Positions 36,574-47,295 of a stretch of DNA of 64,000 nt are shown one piece after another (the stretch's first letter is position 1; each line of letters starts with the position of its first letter). The notes below the pieces were generated by a model. The model did not search any database, was not told the DNA's origin, and saw only the letters and a program-made list of their open reading frames with translations. The position numbers and the translations under genes were made by a program. The stretch comes from Streptomyces lunaelactis (lineage in GTDB: Bacteria > Actinomycetota > Actinomycetes > Streptomycetales > Streptomycetaceae): NCBI RefSeq assembly GCF_003054555.1, contig NZ_CP026304.1, positions 7,440,001-7,504,000 of the forward strand, given 5' to 3'.

Positions 36574-37602
36574 ATGTCTGCCGAGTACGCGACCTTCGGG
36601 CTGGCGCCGGCGATGCGGGCCGGGAGAGTCCTCGCGAATGGTGGCTACCAAGTGCACCGGGACTTCATGGACTTCATCGTCGACGGCCGGCCGCTGCTGT
36701 TCCAGCTCTCCGACCTCGACGCGGTATCGCCGCTTGCCTCCGACGTACCGCCGGCGATCTTCACCGCCCATGTCCGCATGCTGCTGCTGGAGGCGCCGGC
36801 GCCGCTGGCGGACGGGCGCTGTGTGATCTACGGCTGCCCGGAGTGCGAGGGCATCGAATGCGGCGCGGTGACCGCGGTGATCGAGCGGGACGGGGACGAC
36901 ATCGTATGGCGGGACTTCGCCTGGCAGACGGCCGAGCAGGCGGACCTGGAGCTCAACGGCTACCGCGGGATGGGGCCGTTCCGGTTCCGCGGCGATGAGT
37001 ACCGGGCCGAGCTGGAGCGACTGCTGACGGACGGCGGGGACGCCGCGCCCGAGCGCCGCCGGGTGCTGCTGATCGGCGCGCGTGTGGCCGTGCTGGCCAG
37101 GCTCGCCGCCGCGCTGCGCACCATCGGCATCGGCGCCGAGATCACGAGCGATGCCGCCGAGGTGCCCGCCGAGGAACTGCGCACCTATGGTGCGGTCGCC
37201 TTCGGGCGAGCGGTCGGCGAGCACGAACGGGACGATGTGCGCGCGGCGTTCGAGCGGGCGGGGGCGGACGTCGTGTACGTCTGCGGTCTCGCCCCCGTCA
37301 TTCCGCTGCTGGTCGCCCAGATCGAACACGCCCTGGATCGCAGCCCGTTGGAGCGCAGGCGGCTGACCCGGCTGACGGCCCAGGACGGAGCGGCCGGTGT
37401 CGAGGTCACCTCGGCCTGCCGGGTGCAGCTCGTCGCGTACCGCGTCGACCGGCTCCACCGCACGCATACGCGGGAGCTGTTCGACGGGATGCTGGAGCCG
37501 GGCGAGCACCGAATTCCGGTGGACGGGCGGGCCGTGAAGGGGCAATCCTTCCTTGTGGCGCGCACCATGGGGAGCGTGCTGGTCGCACCGATGGTGCACT
37601 GA
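36574..37602 (+). CDS. Conserved hypothetical protein with CPEC motif
   Basis: A 342-residue protein I cannot assign. The N-terminal ~150 residues contain a Cys pair and further Cys in YGCPECEGIECGAVTAVIERDGDDIVWRDFAW, a pattern found in a group of small bacterial domains of unknown role; residues ~170-330 look like a second alpha/beta domain (RRVLLIGARVAVLARLAAALRTIGIGAEIT) with weak Rossmann-like character. The ATG at 36574 follows CAGGA; the open frame upstream to 36496 lacks conservation signs. Monocistronic between the BCCT and methyltransferase genes. Confidence 0.65.
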   Translation: MSAEYATFGLAPAMRAGRVLANGGYQVHRDFMDFIVDGRPLLFQLSDLDAVSPLASDVPPAIFTAHVRMLLLEAPAPLADGRCVIYGCPECEGIECGAVTAVIERDGDDIVWRDFAWQTAEQADLELNGYRGMGPFRFRGDEYRAELERLLTDGGDAAPERRRVLLIGARVAVLARLAAALRTIGIGAEITSDAAEVPAEELRTYGAVAFGRAVGEHERDDVRAAFERAGADVVYVCGLAPVIPLLVAQIEHALDRSPLERRRLTRLTAQDGAAGVEVTSACRVQLVAYRVDRLHRTHTRELFDGMLEPGEHRIPVDGRAVKGQSFLVARTMGSVLVAPMVH

Positions 37603-37646
37603 CACCGACGATGGCCCCGGCGAGCCGCGAATCGCCCCACCTCATG

Positions 37647-37691
37647 CATCGACACTCCGTGCACCGACACTCCGTGCACCGACACCTCGCG
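37647..37691 (+). repeat. 15-bp tandem repeat, three copies
   Basis: CATCGACACTCCGTG, CACCGACACTCCGTG and CACCGACACCTCGCG follow each other directly, about 35 bases before the RNA methyltransferase gene. The array is short and diverged; a regulatory role is possible but unproven. Confidence 0.75.
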
Positions 37692-37726
37692 CGTCGAACG
37701 ACCCGCAGGCCCACCGCCTCGCCGCG

Positions 37727-38260
37727 ATGAGCGGCCGCAGCGGCGGACCCGCCATTCGCACACGTACGCGCGAGGAGCTGAGGCGCACCCGTCGTCCCCG
37801 CGCCCACTCCTGCTGGGACCATCTCTACGCCGCCCCGCTCTGGCCGCTCCACGGCGCCAACCTGGGCACCCTCGCCCGCACCTGCGACGCCGTGGGCGCC
37901 TGTCTCACGGTGCCGCGATTCCCGTGGGTGCCCGAGGCCCTGGCCCGCGGTAACACCCTGCGCAAACCGCTCTGCACACACTGGACCGGCGACCCGCTCG
38001 GGTGGCTGGCCCGGCAGCGCGAGCGGGGCGCGCGGATCGTCGGCGTCGAACTGGCGGACGAGGCGGTGCGCCTCGCCGACCTTCCGCCCGCCCGGCAACC
38101 CACCGTCATGGTCCTCGGGCACGAGCAGAGCGGCATCCCGCCCGAAGCCCTCGACCTGCTCGACGAGTGCGTGGAGATCCCGATGGTGGGCAGCGGCTCC
38201 AGCCTCAACGTGGCCGTGGCCGGGTCGCTCGCCCTGTACAGGCTCTCCGGCCTGCTCTGA
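37727..38260 (+). CDS. TrmH/SpoU family RNA 2'-O-methyltransferase
   Basis: A 177-residue SPOUT methyltransferase. The knot-forming motifs are clear: ANLGTLARTCDAVGA (motif 1), MVLGHEQSGIP (motif 2) and EIPMVGSGSSLNVAVAGSLALYRL (motif 3). It transfers a methyl group from S-adenosylmethionine to a ribose 2'-OH in tRNA or rRNA. It lacks the extended N-terminal substrate domain of larger TrmH members, so the target RNA cannot be named. The ATG at 37727 begins shortly before the conserved domain. Confidence 0.85.
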   Translation: MSGRSGGPAIRTRTREELRRTRRPRAHSCWDHLYAAPLWPLHGANLGTLARTCDAVGACLTVPRFPWVPEALARGNTLRKPLCTHWTGDPLGWLARQRERGARIVGVELADEAVRLADLPPARQPTVMVLGHEQSGIPPEALDLLDECVEIPMVGSGSSLNVAVAGSLALYRLSGLL

Positions 38261-38292
38261 TCCATGGGACACCCCTTAGGATCGACCCCCTG

Positions 38293-39930
<1,638 letters not shown>

Positions 39931-39950
39931 CGTGTACGCCGAATCCAGCC

Positions 39951-39989
39951 CCGCCGGCGTTTGAGGCGCGGGGCCCGGGGCGGAGCCCA
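39951..39989. repeat. Dispersed GC-rich repeat copy between convergent genes
   Basis: GCCGGCGTTTGAGGCGCGGG (39953-39972) continues to CGGAGCCC; the same core occurs at 2124-2160 and 16420-16450, with a truncated copy at 4173-4191. It sits between the convergent ABC-F and tex genes and pairs with the following GGGCCCCGCCCC to form a terminator-like hairpin. Confidence 0.65.
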
Positions 39990-40013
39990 CCATGGGCCCC
40001 GCCCCAGCCGCCG

Positions 40014-42419
40014 TCAGCCGCGCCGCTTCGCGTCCCCGAGCCCCGCCCGCCGCAGCGCATCCGCCATCGCACTGTTCGCCGGCGCCGGAGCCTGCCGGGC
40101 ACCTCCCCTGTCACCGCTCCGGTCACCACCGCGACCGCCCTGGCCGCCCTGACCGCCCTGAGCGCCTTGCTGACGACGCTGCTGCGGCGGCCGCCCCCCG
40201 CGCTCACCCCGCTCCCGCTGCTTCGCCCCGCCCGTCTTCGGCGCGGCCTCGTCCTCCAGCCGCAGCGTCAGCGAGATCCGCTTGCGCGGAATGTCGACGT
40301 CGAGGACCTTCACCTTCACCACGTCGCCCGGCTTCACCACGTCCCGCGGGTCCTTGACGAAGGTCTTGGACAGTGCCGACACATGGACCAGGCCGTCCTG
40401 GTGGACACCGACGTCCACGAACGCGCCGAACGCCGCGACATTGGTCACCACGCCCTCGAGGATCATCCCGGGCGCCAGATCCCCGAGCTTCTCCACGCCC
40501 TCCTTGAAGGTGGCCGTCTTGAAGGCCGGGCGCGGGTCGCGCCCCGGCTTCTCCAGCTCCCGCAGGATGTCCGTCACCGTCGGCAGACCGAAGGTCTCGT
40601 CCACGAAGTCCGCCGGCTTCAGGGACCGCAGCACCGGCGCGTTGCCGATGAGCGAAGCGACCTCGTCGCCCGCCGTCTTCACCATGCGCCGCACCACCGG
40701 GTACGCCTCCGGGTGCACGCTGGACGCGTCCAGCGGGTCGGCCCCGCCCCGGATCCGCAGGAAGCCCGCGCACTGCTCGTACGCCTTCGGGCCGAGCCGT
40801 GCCACGTCCTTGAGCGCCCTGCGCGAGCGGAAGGGACCGTTCGAGTCGCGGTGCGCGACGATGTTCTCGGCGAGCCCGGTGCCGATGCCCGAGACCCGTG
40901 AAAGCAGCGGAGCGGACGCGGTGTTGACGTCGACGCCGACGCCGTTCACACAGTCCTCGACGACCGCGTCCAGCGAGCGGGAGAGCTTCACCTCGGAGAG
41001 ATCGTGCTGGTACTGGCCGACGCCGATCGACTTGGGGTCGATCTTCACCAGCTCGGCCAGCGGGTCCTGCAGGCGGCGCGCGATGGAGACGGCGCCGCGC
41101 AGCGTCACGTCCATGTCGGGCAGCTCCTGCGAGGCGAACGCGGACGCCGAGTACACCGAAGCGCCCGCCTCCGAGACCATCACCTTCGTGAGGCTCAACT
41201 CCGGGTGCTTCGCGCACAGTTCACCGGCGAGTTTGTCGGTCTCGCGGGACGCCGTGCCGTTGCCGATCGCGATCAGGTCGACGGAGTGCTCCTTGGCGAG
41301 ACGCGCCAGTTTCGCCAGCGACTCGTCCCACTTGTTCGCCGGGACATGCGGGTGGATCACGTCGGTCGCGACGACCTTGCCGGTCGCGTCGACGACGGCG
41401 ACCTTCACACCCGTACGGAAACCGGGGTCGAGGCCCAGCGTCGCCCGCGTGCCCGCCGGCGCGGCCAGCAGCAGATCCCGCAGGTTCGCCGCGAAGACCC
41501 GTACCGCCTCGTCCTCGGCCGCGGTACGCAGCCGCAGCCGCAGATCGATCCCCAGATGCACCAGGATCCGGGTCCGCCACGCCCAGCGCACCGTGTCCGC
41601 GAGCCACTTGTCGCCGGGGCGCCCCCGGTCGGAGACATGGAAGCGCCGGGCGACCATGCCTTCGTACGTCGAGGGTCCCGGCTGCTCCGAAGGCTCCTCC
41701 GGCTCCAGCACCAGGTCGAGGATCTCCTCCTTCTCGCCCCGGAGCATGGCGAGCACCCGGTGCGAGGGCAGCTGCTTGAACGGTTCCGTGAAGTCGAAGT
41801 AGTCGGCGAACTTGGCGCCCGCCTCCTCCTTGCCCTCGCGCACCTTCGCCGCCAGCCGGCCGCGCGTCCACATCCGTTCACGCAGCTCGCCGATCAGGTC
41901 CGCGTCCTCGGAGAAACGCTCCGCCAGGATCGACCGCGCGCCCTCCAGCGCGGCGGCGGCATCCGCGACGCCCTTGTCCTCGTCGACGAAGGCCGCCGCG
42001 GCCGCGAGCGGCTCCACCGACGGGTCGGTGAGCAGCCCCTCGGCGAGCGGCTCCAGACCGGCCTCGCGCGCGATCTGCGCCTTCGTCCGCCGCTTCGGCT
42101 TGAACGGCAGGTAGATGTCCTCGAGCCGCGCCTTGGTGTCGGCGGCCCGGATCTGCGCCTCGAGCGCATCGTCCAGCTTGCCCTGCTCGCGTACGGACTC
42201 CAGGATCGCGGTCCGCCGCTCCTCCAGCTCCCGCAGATACCGCAGCCGCTCCTCGAGCGTGCGCAGCTGCGCGTCGTCGAGCATCTCGGTCGCTTCCTTG
42301 CGGTAGCGCGCGATGAACGGCACGGTCGACCCGCCGTCGAGCAGCTCGACGGCCGCCTTGACCTGTCGCTCGCGTACGCCGAGCTCCTCGGCGATCCTGC
42401 CTTCGATGGACGTCGTCAC
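40014..42419 (-). CDS. tex: Tex family RNA-binding transcription accessory protein
   Basis: An 801-residue Tex protein. Domain order is standard: N-terminal helical Tex_N with FIARYRKEATEMLDD, an RNase H-like YqgF domain (TLGLDPGFRTGVKVAVVD), helix-hairpin-helix segments (GVDVNTASAPLLSRVSGIG, RSRRALKDVARLGPKAYEQCAGFLRI) and an S1 RNA-binding domain near 640-715 (GVVTNVAAFGAFVDVGVHQDGLVHVS). The last ~80 residues are a low-complexity Gln/Gly/Arg tail (QGGQGGQGGRGGDRSGDRGG), likely RNA-sticky. The start is GTG 42419 with GGGGAA upstream. Tex binds nucleic acid and influences transcription and RNA decay; it is usually near-essential. Confidence 0.93.
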   Translation of the reverse strand: MTTSIEGRIAEELGVRERQVKAAVELLDGGSTVPFIARYRKEATEMLDDAQLRTLEERLRYLRELEERRTAILESVREQGKLDDALEAQIRAADTKARLEDIYLPFKPKRRTKAQIAREAGLEPLAEGLLTDPSVEPLAAAAAFVDEDKGVADAAAALEGARSILAERFSEDADLIGELRERMWTRGRLAAKVREGKEEAGAKFADYFDFTEPFKQLPSHRVLAMLRGEKEEILDLVLEPEEPSEQPGPSTYEGMVARRFHVSDRGRPGDKWLADTVRWAWRTRILVHLGIDLRLRLRTAAEDEAVRVFAANLRDLLLAAPAGTRATLGLDPGFRTGVKVAVVDATGKVVATDVIHPHVPANKWDESLAKLARLAKEHSVDLIAIGNGTASRETDKLAGELCAKHPELSLTKVMVSEAGASVYSASAFASQELPDMDVTLRGAVSIARRLQDPLAELVKIDPKSIGVGQYQHDLSEVKLSRSLDAVVEDCVNGVGVDVNTASAPLLSRVSGIGTGLAENIVAHRDSNGPFRSRRALKDVARLGPKAYEQCAGFLRIRGGADPLDASSVHPEAYPVVRRMVKTAGDEVASLIGNAPVLRSLKPADFVDETFGLPTVTDILRELEKPGRDPRPAFKTATFKEGVEKLGDLAPGMILEGVVTNVAAFGAFVDVGVHQDGLVHVSALSKTFVKDPRDVVKPGDVVKVKVLDVDIPRKRISLTLRLEDEAAPKTGGAKQRERGERGGRPPQQRRQQGAQGGQGGQGGRGGDRSGDRGGARQAPAPANSAMADALRRAGLGDAKRRG

Positions 42420-42526
42420 GGTTCCCCGACTCGCCTTCTCATGCTGGCTGTGCTGGTTCTGCTTGAGAGTGCATTGTGCCGGGTGGCCGGGCGCCGTGTC
42501 GCGCGCCCGCCCCGCCGTGCGTGCCG

Positions 42527-43390
42527 TCAGTGCTTGCCGCTGATGTCCTCGGGGAACGCGCCCGCGACCACCGCGGTCATCAGGAAACCGCGTGCCAGCT
42601 CGGTGAGCCGCTCCACACCCTCGGCTCCCAGATGCTCGTACGGGGCCAGGTCGATGCGGTCCGTGTGCTCCTCGAGCTCCGTCCGGAGCCGTACGCCGTC
42701 CTCGGTCAACTCGCCCTCGGCGTCCAGCAGTCCACGCTCGCGCAGCCGCCCCTCGGCGGCCTCCCAGTCGGTGCGCCGCCAGCCGCGCGTGGCGAGAATC
42801 CAGCGCGGCGCCATGCCCTTGCCGGTCGCCGTGTGGCTCACCAGGGCCTCGAGCGGGTCGAGCCCGGCGGAGAGCAGGGCCGCGAGATGACCGTCGCCGC
42901 GGTGCTCGCGCAGCAGGGTCGCGGCATGCCAGTAGGCGAGATGGGGTTCGTCGGGCACGGGCAGATCGGCGTGCGCGGCGTACAGCGGACGGGCGTGCCG
43001 GGTGCATGCCTCGGCGGCGCGCAGCGCGAGCTGCGCGGCCTCCGCCAGCTCCGGCGATGCGACGACCTCGTCGCCGAGCAGCCGCCGCAGGGTGCTGTCG
43101 ACGGCGCGCAGCCGGGCATCGAGGACGGCCCCGGGGGATGCGGTGTCCCACACGGCGGGCAGATGCCGGGCGATCAGCTCGTGGTTGAAGTTGTAGAACG
43201 TCGCGGTGACCACACCCGGTCCGACGGCGCCCATCGCGGCGCCTCGCCCGGCGAAGTAGGCGGCGCGTGCGTCCTCGATGCCGAGCTGTGCGAGCTCCTT
43301 CGCGAAGTCGGGCGAGAAGTACACCGTCGAGTGCAGCGGATTGAGGGCGTTGTGACAGCGGCGGCCGGCGCGGGCGGGCAGTGAACTCAT
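42527..43390 (-). CDS. SCO6745-like conserved protein (HTH_67-type)
   Basis: A 287-residue helical protein matching what is named the SCO6745 family: it opens RAGRRCHNALNPLHSTVYFSPDFAKELAQLG, carries AAYFAGRGAAMGAVGPGVVTATFYNFNHELI, and ends with a winged-helix-like segment (EAAEGRLRERGLLDAEGELTEDGVRLRTELE). The MarR-like C-terminal portion suggests nucleic-acid or ligand binding, but no function is known. The ATG at 43390 begins the conserved part. It shares ~110 bases of upstream DNA with the divergent GlxA-type regulator; ATACCGAGCACGTTACCGACTGG contains a GGTAACGT-like dyad. Confidence 0.78.
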   Translation of the reverse strand: MSSLPARAGRRCHNALNPLHSTVYFSPDFAKELAQLGIEDARAAYFAGRGAAMGAVGPGVVTATFYNFNHELIARHLPAVWDTASPGAVLDARLRAVDSTLRRLLGDEVVASPELAEAAQLALRAAEACTRHARPLYAAHADLPVPDEPHLAYWHAATLLREHRGDGHLAALLSAGLDPLEALVSHTATGKGMAPRWILATRGWRRTDWEAAEGRLRERGLLDAEGELTEDGVRLRTELEEHTDRIDLAPYEHLGAEGVERLTELARGFLMTAVVAGAFPEDISGKH

Positions 43391-43502
43391 ACCGAGCACG
43401 TTACCGACTGGTCGGTACGTCGTGAAGCCCTGGGTCCGCATGGCAGGAAAGGTGGGCTACTCGTCATTGCGGCCACCGCCGCCGCGATCAAGGATGGACG
43501 GT

Positions 43503-44468
43503 ATGACGCAGCCATCCGTACTCGTCGTCCTCTTCGACGACGTGCAGAGCCTCGATGTGACCGGCCCGGTCGAAGTCTTCGCCGGCGCCGGCAAGGCCGC
43601 CGGCAGCGCGTACGAGATCCGCACCGCGTCCCTGGACGGCGCCCCGGTCCGCACCTCCAGTGGCCTCATGCTCGTCCCGGACAGCGGCCTCGCCGACGCC
43701 GCCGCCCCGCACACCCTGCTCGTCCCCGGCGGCAACGGCACCCGCACCCCCGACCCCAGGCTCATCGACTGGCTGCGCACCCACGCCCCGCGCGCCGAGC
43801 GCCTCGTCTCGATCTGCACCGGGGCCCTGCTGCTCGCCGAGGCGGGTCTGCTCGACGGCCACCGGGTGACCAGCCACTGGGCGGTCTGCGAACGGCTGGC
43901 CCGCGACTACCCGGCCGTCGAGGTCGACCCGGACCCGATCTTCGTACGCGACGGAAAGCTGGCCACGTCGGCCGGTGTCACCGCCGGCATCGACCTCGCC
44001 CTCGCGCTCGTCGAGGAGGACCACGGCCGGGACATCGCGCTCACGGTCGCCCGCCATCTGGTCGTCTTCCTCCGACGGCCGGGAAACCAGGCGCAGTTCA
44101 GCGCCCAGCTCGCCGTCCAGACCGCCCGGCGCGAGCCGCTGCGCGACGTACAGCAGCACATCACCGAGCACCCGGAAGGGGATCTCTCCGTCGAGGCACT
44201 CGCCGCCCGCGCCCGGCTCTCGCCCCGGCACTTCGCCCGCGCCTTCCAGGAGGAGACGGGCATGACGCCGGGCCGCTATGTCGAGCGGGTCCGGCTGGAA
44301 CAGGCGCGACGGCTCCTGGAGGACACCCCCGACGGCGTGGAGGAGATCTCGCGCGCCTGCGGCTACGGCACCCCGGAGGCCATGCGCCGCGCCTTCGTCA
44401 AGGTGCTGGGCTCGGCCCCGGCCGAATACCGGCGCCGCTTCCACGCTCCCGTACAGCCCGCCCACTGA
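43503..44468 (+). CDS. GlxA family transcriptional regulator (DJ-1/PfpI + AraC HTH)
   Basis: A 321-residue regulator. Residues 1-~180 are a DJ-1/PfpI-like domain (VLFDDVQSLDVTGPVEVFAGA; elbow VSICTGALLLAEAGLLDG with the usual Cys), and the last ~100 an AraC-type double helix-turn-helix (LSVEALAARARLSPRHFARAFQEETGMTPGRYVERVRLEQARRLLE). GlxA-type proteins respond to small metabolites or indirect signals and include AdpA-related regulators of Streptomyces development; this one is smaller than AdpA. It is followed 22 bases later by a DJ-1/PfpI enzyme, probably its target or partner. Confidence 0.87.
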   Translation: MTQPSVLVVLFDDVQSLDVTGPVEVFAGAGKAAGSAYEIRTASLDGAPVRTSSGLMLVPDSGLADAAAPHTLLVPGGNGTRTPDPRLIDWLRTHAPRAERLVSICTGALLLAEAGLLDGHRVTSHWAVCERLARDYPAVEVDPDPIFVRDGKLATSAGVTAGIDLALALVEEDHGRDIALTVARHLVVFLRRPGNQAQFSAQLAVQTARREPLRDVQQHITEHPEGDLSVEALAARARLSPRHFARAFQEETGMTPGRYVERVRLEQARRLLEDTPDGVEEISRACGYGTPEAMRRAFVKVLGSAPAEYRRRFHAPVQPAH

Positions 44469-44490
44469 CCCGCCCACCGGAAGGCACCCC

Positions 44491-45138
44491 ATGCAGATCG
44501 CCATCGTCCTCTTCGACCGCTTCACCGCGCTGGACGCCGTAGGCCCCTACGAAATGCTCTGCCGCCTCCCCGGCGCCGAGGTTGTCTTCGTCGCCGAGCA
44601 GGCGGGAGGGGTCACCAACGACCGCGGCACCCTCACGCTCGTCGCCGCCAAGACCTTCGACGAGGTGACCCGCCCGGACATCGTCGTCGTCCCCGGCGGT
44701 CCCGGCCAGAGCGACCAGATGGAGAACGAGACCCTGCTGGGCTGGATGCGCGCCGTGGACGCGACCACCACCTGGACCACCTCGGTCTGCACCGGCTCGC
44801 TGCTGCTCGCCGCCGCCGGACTCCTCAGGTGCCGCCGGGCAACCTCGCACTGGCTGGCGCTGGACCTCCTTACGAAGTACGGGGCCGAGCCCACCGGCGA
44901 GCGGGTCGTGACCGACGGCAAGTACGTGACGGCCGCGGGCGTATCCTCCGGCATCGACATGGGGCTCACCCTGGTCGGCAGGATCGCCGGTGAGCGGCAC
45001 GCCCAGACCGTACAGCTGCTCACCGAGTACGACCCTCAGCCGCCCTACGACGCCGGATCGCCGGAGAAGGCCCCGGCCGACATCGTCGAGGAGTGGCGCG
45101 GCAAGAGCCGGTTCATCCTGAAGCAGCGCTCCACGTGA
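44491..45138 (+). CDS. DJ-1/PfpI family protein (isonitrile-hydratase-like)
   Basis: A 215-residue DJ-1/PfpI enzyme. The nucleophile elbow TSVCTGSLLLAAAGLL contains the conserved Cys (about 104); the Glu/Asp region GPYEMLCRLPGAEVVFVAE and HWLALDLL segment resemble isonitrile hydratase InhA. GGAAGG lies seven bases before the ATG. Operon with the GlxA-type regulator upstream; its end overlaps the end of the convergent enoyl-CoA hydratase gene by 26 bases. Confidence 0.85.
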   Translation: MQIAIVLFDRFTALDAVGPYEMLCRLPGAEVVFVAEQAGGVTNDRGTLTLVAAKTFDEVTRPDIVVVPGGPGQSDQMENETLLGWMRAVDATTTWTTSVCTGSLLLAAAGLLRCRRATSHWLALDLLTKYGAEPTGERVVTDGKYVTAAGVSSGIDMGLTLVGRIAGERHAQTVQLLTEYDPQPPYDAGSPEKAPADIVEEWRGKSRFILKQRST

Positions 45139-45865
45139 AGCGCGGCACCCTGCGCTCCAGGAAGGCGGCGACACCCTCCGCGGGGTCGCCGCTGCCGCGC
45201 TGCTGCTCCTCCCAGTGGGCGTCCCGGTCGGTGCGGCCCGTCGCGAACTCCTTCGCCGCGGCCTGGGTGAGCTGAGAGCGCGAGGCGACGATACGGGTGA
45301 ACTCCGCCACCCGCTTGCCCAGTTCACCCGCCGGCAGCACCTCGTCGACCAGACCGGTGCGCAGCGCCCGCTCCGTACCGATCAACTCGCCCGAGAAGAG
45401 CAGGTACTTGGCGGCGGCCGGACCCACCAGCGCGACCAGCCGCCGGGTGGAGGAGGCCGGGTAGACGATTCCGAGCTTCGCCGGTGTCACCCCGAACAGT
45501 GCGTCCTCCTCCGCGAAGCGCAGATCACAGGCCGCGGCCAGCTGGCAGCCGCCCCCCACGCAGTAGCCGCGCACGGCGGCGAGGGTCGGCTTGGGGAACG
45601 CGGCGAGCGCCTCCTCGGCGCGTACGGCGAGGGACTGCGGCGCCTCGCCGGGCTCCCGCAGCGAGGAGATGTCGGCGCCGGCGCAGAAGGTCGAGCCCTC
45701 GCCGGTCAGCACCAGTGCGCGTACCGCGTCGTCTGCCGCCAGCTGCCCGAGCAGCTCGGGAAGCGCACGCCACATGCCGGCGGTCATGACATTGCGCTTG
45801 TCGGGATTGCTGATGACGACGGTGGCGACCCCGTCCACGACGGAGTGGTGCAGCTTCGGCTCCAT
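45113..45865 (-). CDS. Enoyl-CoA hydratase/isomerase family protein
   Basis: A 250-residue crotonase-fold protein. The oxyanion-hole strand GEGSTFCAGADISSL, the helix AAVRGYCVGGGCQLAAACDLRFA, and FGVTPAKLGIVYPASSTRRL are visible; the second catalytic Glu of classical hydratases is replaced by a neutral residue in the GIVYPAS loop, so isomerase or another CoA chemistry is possible. No beta-oxidation genes adjoin it. Confidence 0.86.
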   Translation of the reverse strand: MEPKLHHSVVDGVATVVISNPDKRNVMTAGMWRALPELLGQLAADDAVRALVLTGEGSTFCAGADISSLREPGEAPQSLAVRAEEALAAFPKPTLAAVRGYCVGGGCQLAAACDLRFAEEDALFGVTPAKLGIVYPASSTRRLVALVGPAAAKYLLFSGELIGTERALRTGLVDEVLPAGELGKRVAEFTRIVASRSQLTQAAAKEFATGRTDRDAHWEEQQRGSGDPAEGVAAFLERRVPRFTWSAASG

Positions 45866-46062
45866 GTGCCGGATGCTATCCGCCGGAGAAGCGGCCAGAA
45901 GAAGATCAGGAACAGTCGAACAACTGACGCTGTCATACGCACTCGGTCAAAAACCGTCGATTGCCGCTGACTTGTGTTCAGCAGCCCGGTCCGGACCAAG
46001 TGACTGCCAACACTTATTACTCGATGGTCAGTGGCAATCGATCCGAGGGTGGGTGCCGGACT

Positions 46063-46533
46063 ATGGAGAGCCGCGGGAGCGTCCCGGCCCGGCCACTGTC
46101 GTACGAGGGCGTCTGGCGATTCACTGCTCCTGCCGTCGACGTCTCCGTCCCGCAGGCCAGGCACGCCGTACGCGATCTGCTCAACCGCCAGGGCGTCCCG
46201 GTCCAGGACGACCTCGTCCAGGGACTGCTGCTGATCGTCTCCGAGCTGGTCACCAATGCCGTACGGCACGCCGCTCTGCTGTCGCCGGAGGTGGCCGTCG
46301 AGGTCGCCATCGGCGCCGAGTGGATCCGGGTGTCCGTGGAGGACAACCACCCGTACCGGCCCAAGGCGCTGGAGACGGACTACGCGCAGACGGGCGGCCG
46401 GGGGCTGTTGCTCGTACGGGAGATCACCCTGGAGGCCGGCGGCTCCTGCGACGTCGAGCACACCGCGAGCGGCGGCAAGATCATCTGGGCCGCGGTGCCG
46501 CTGAGACCGGTCGGCGGCGCCGCGCCGCTCTGA
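46063..46533 (+). CDS. Anti-sigma-factor-type ATP-binding protein (RsbW-like HATPase_c)
   Basis: A 156-residue single HATPase_c domain like the many RsbW/SpoIIAB homologues of Streptomyces. N-box LLLIVSELVTNAVRHA and the G-boxes VSVEDNHPYRP and TGGRGLLLVREI are present. Such proteins bind a sigma factor or an anti-anti-sigma factor and act as kinases; the partner is not encoded here. The ATG at 46063 is used; another at 46024 would add 13 residues. AT-richer DNA upstream (45866-46062) holds the divergent promoters. Confidence 0.8.
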   Translation: MESRGSVPARPLSYEGVWRFTAPAVDVSVPQARHAVRDLLNRQGVPVQDDLVQGLLLIVSELVTNAVRHAALLSPEVAVEVAIGAEWIRVSVEDNHPYRPKALETDYAQTGGRGLLLVREITLEAGGSCDVEHTASGGKIIWAAVPLRPVGGAAPL

Positions 46534-46557
46534 GCCCCCGTACCTGCCCCGCCGCTG

Positions 46558-47151
46558 TCACCAGTCTCCGGACGGCCCCGTGAGCTCCTTGATCGCTGGG
46601 CGCGCGGCGTCCAGCACGGTCATGAACCACGCCGAGAACGGCGCCTCGGCGTGCCGGTCGGCCAGCTCCTTCGGCGTCACGAACGCCGTCTCGCCGACCT
46701 CCTCCGGGTCCGGCCGCAGTGGAGCCTGCGCCATCCCGACGAAGAGGTGGTTGAACTCCTGCTCCACCAGACCCGAGTCCGGGTCCGGGTGGTTGTAGCG
46801 GACCGTGCCCGCCTCCGCGAGCAGCGAGGGCGAGATCCCCAGCTCCTCGTACGTACGCCGGGCGGCGGCCGCGAACGGCGCCTCGCCCGGGTAGGGGTGC
46901 CCGCAGCAGGTGTTCGACCAGACACCGGGGGAGTGGTACTTGCCCAGCGCGCGGCGCTGCAGCAGCAGCCGGCCCTGCTCGTCGAAGAGGAACACGGAGA
47001 ACGCCCGGTGCAGCTGCCCCGGCGCCTGATGCGCCTCGAGCTTCTCCGCGGTGCCGATGGTATTGCCGTGCTCGTCGACCAGTTCGAGCAGGATCGCTTG
47101 TGACGCGCCGTTCGACGAGCTGTTCGCCGCGGTGGCTGGTGTGGTCGGCAT
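46558..47151 (-). CDS. idi: Isopentenyl-diphosphate delta-isomerase, type I
   Basis: A 197-residue Nudix-fold IDI that interconverts IPP and DMAPP, the two C5 isoprenoid units. Active-site Cys is in SNTCCGHPYPGE (about 83) and the Glu in EQEFNHLF; TYEELGI is the Nudix metal region. A Ser/Asn-rich leader precedes the domain. The ATG at 47151 has AAGGATGGG upstream. Although 11 kb from the hopanoid operon, it would supply DMAPP for squalene and polyprenyl diphosphates. Confidence 0.92.
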   Translation of the reverse strand: MPTTPATAANSSSNGASQAILLELVDEHGNTIGTAEKLEAHQAPGQLHRAFSVFLFDEQGRLLLQRRALGKYHSPGVWSNTCCGHPYPGEAPFAAAARRTYEELGISPSLLAEAGTVRYNHPDPDSGLVEQEFNHLFVGMAQAPLRPDPEEVGETAFVTPKELADRHAEAPFSAWFMTVLDAARPAIKELTGPSGDW

Positions 47152-47295
47152 ACCCATCCTTCGCTTCGGTCCTCGGCCCTGGGGGCCTGCCCAGTCTGCC
47201 GTACAAAAGCGGCTTGTCCGCACTTCGACGGTCTGGGCATGTCCGCCCCCGCCGTGACGGCACGCGGCGGGGGCGACCCTGCTCATCGGGACTCA

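Noticed and set aside
37647..37691. CRISPR-like repeats
   Set aside because: Units are directly adjacent with no spacers and only three copies; no cas genes nearby.
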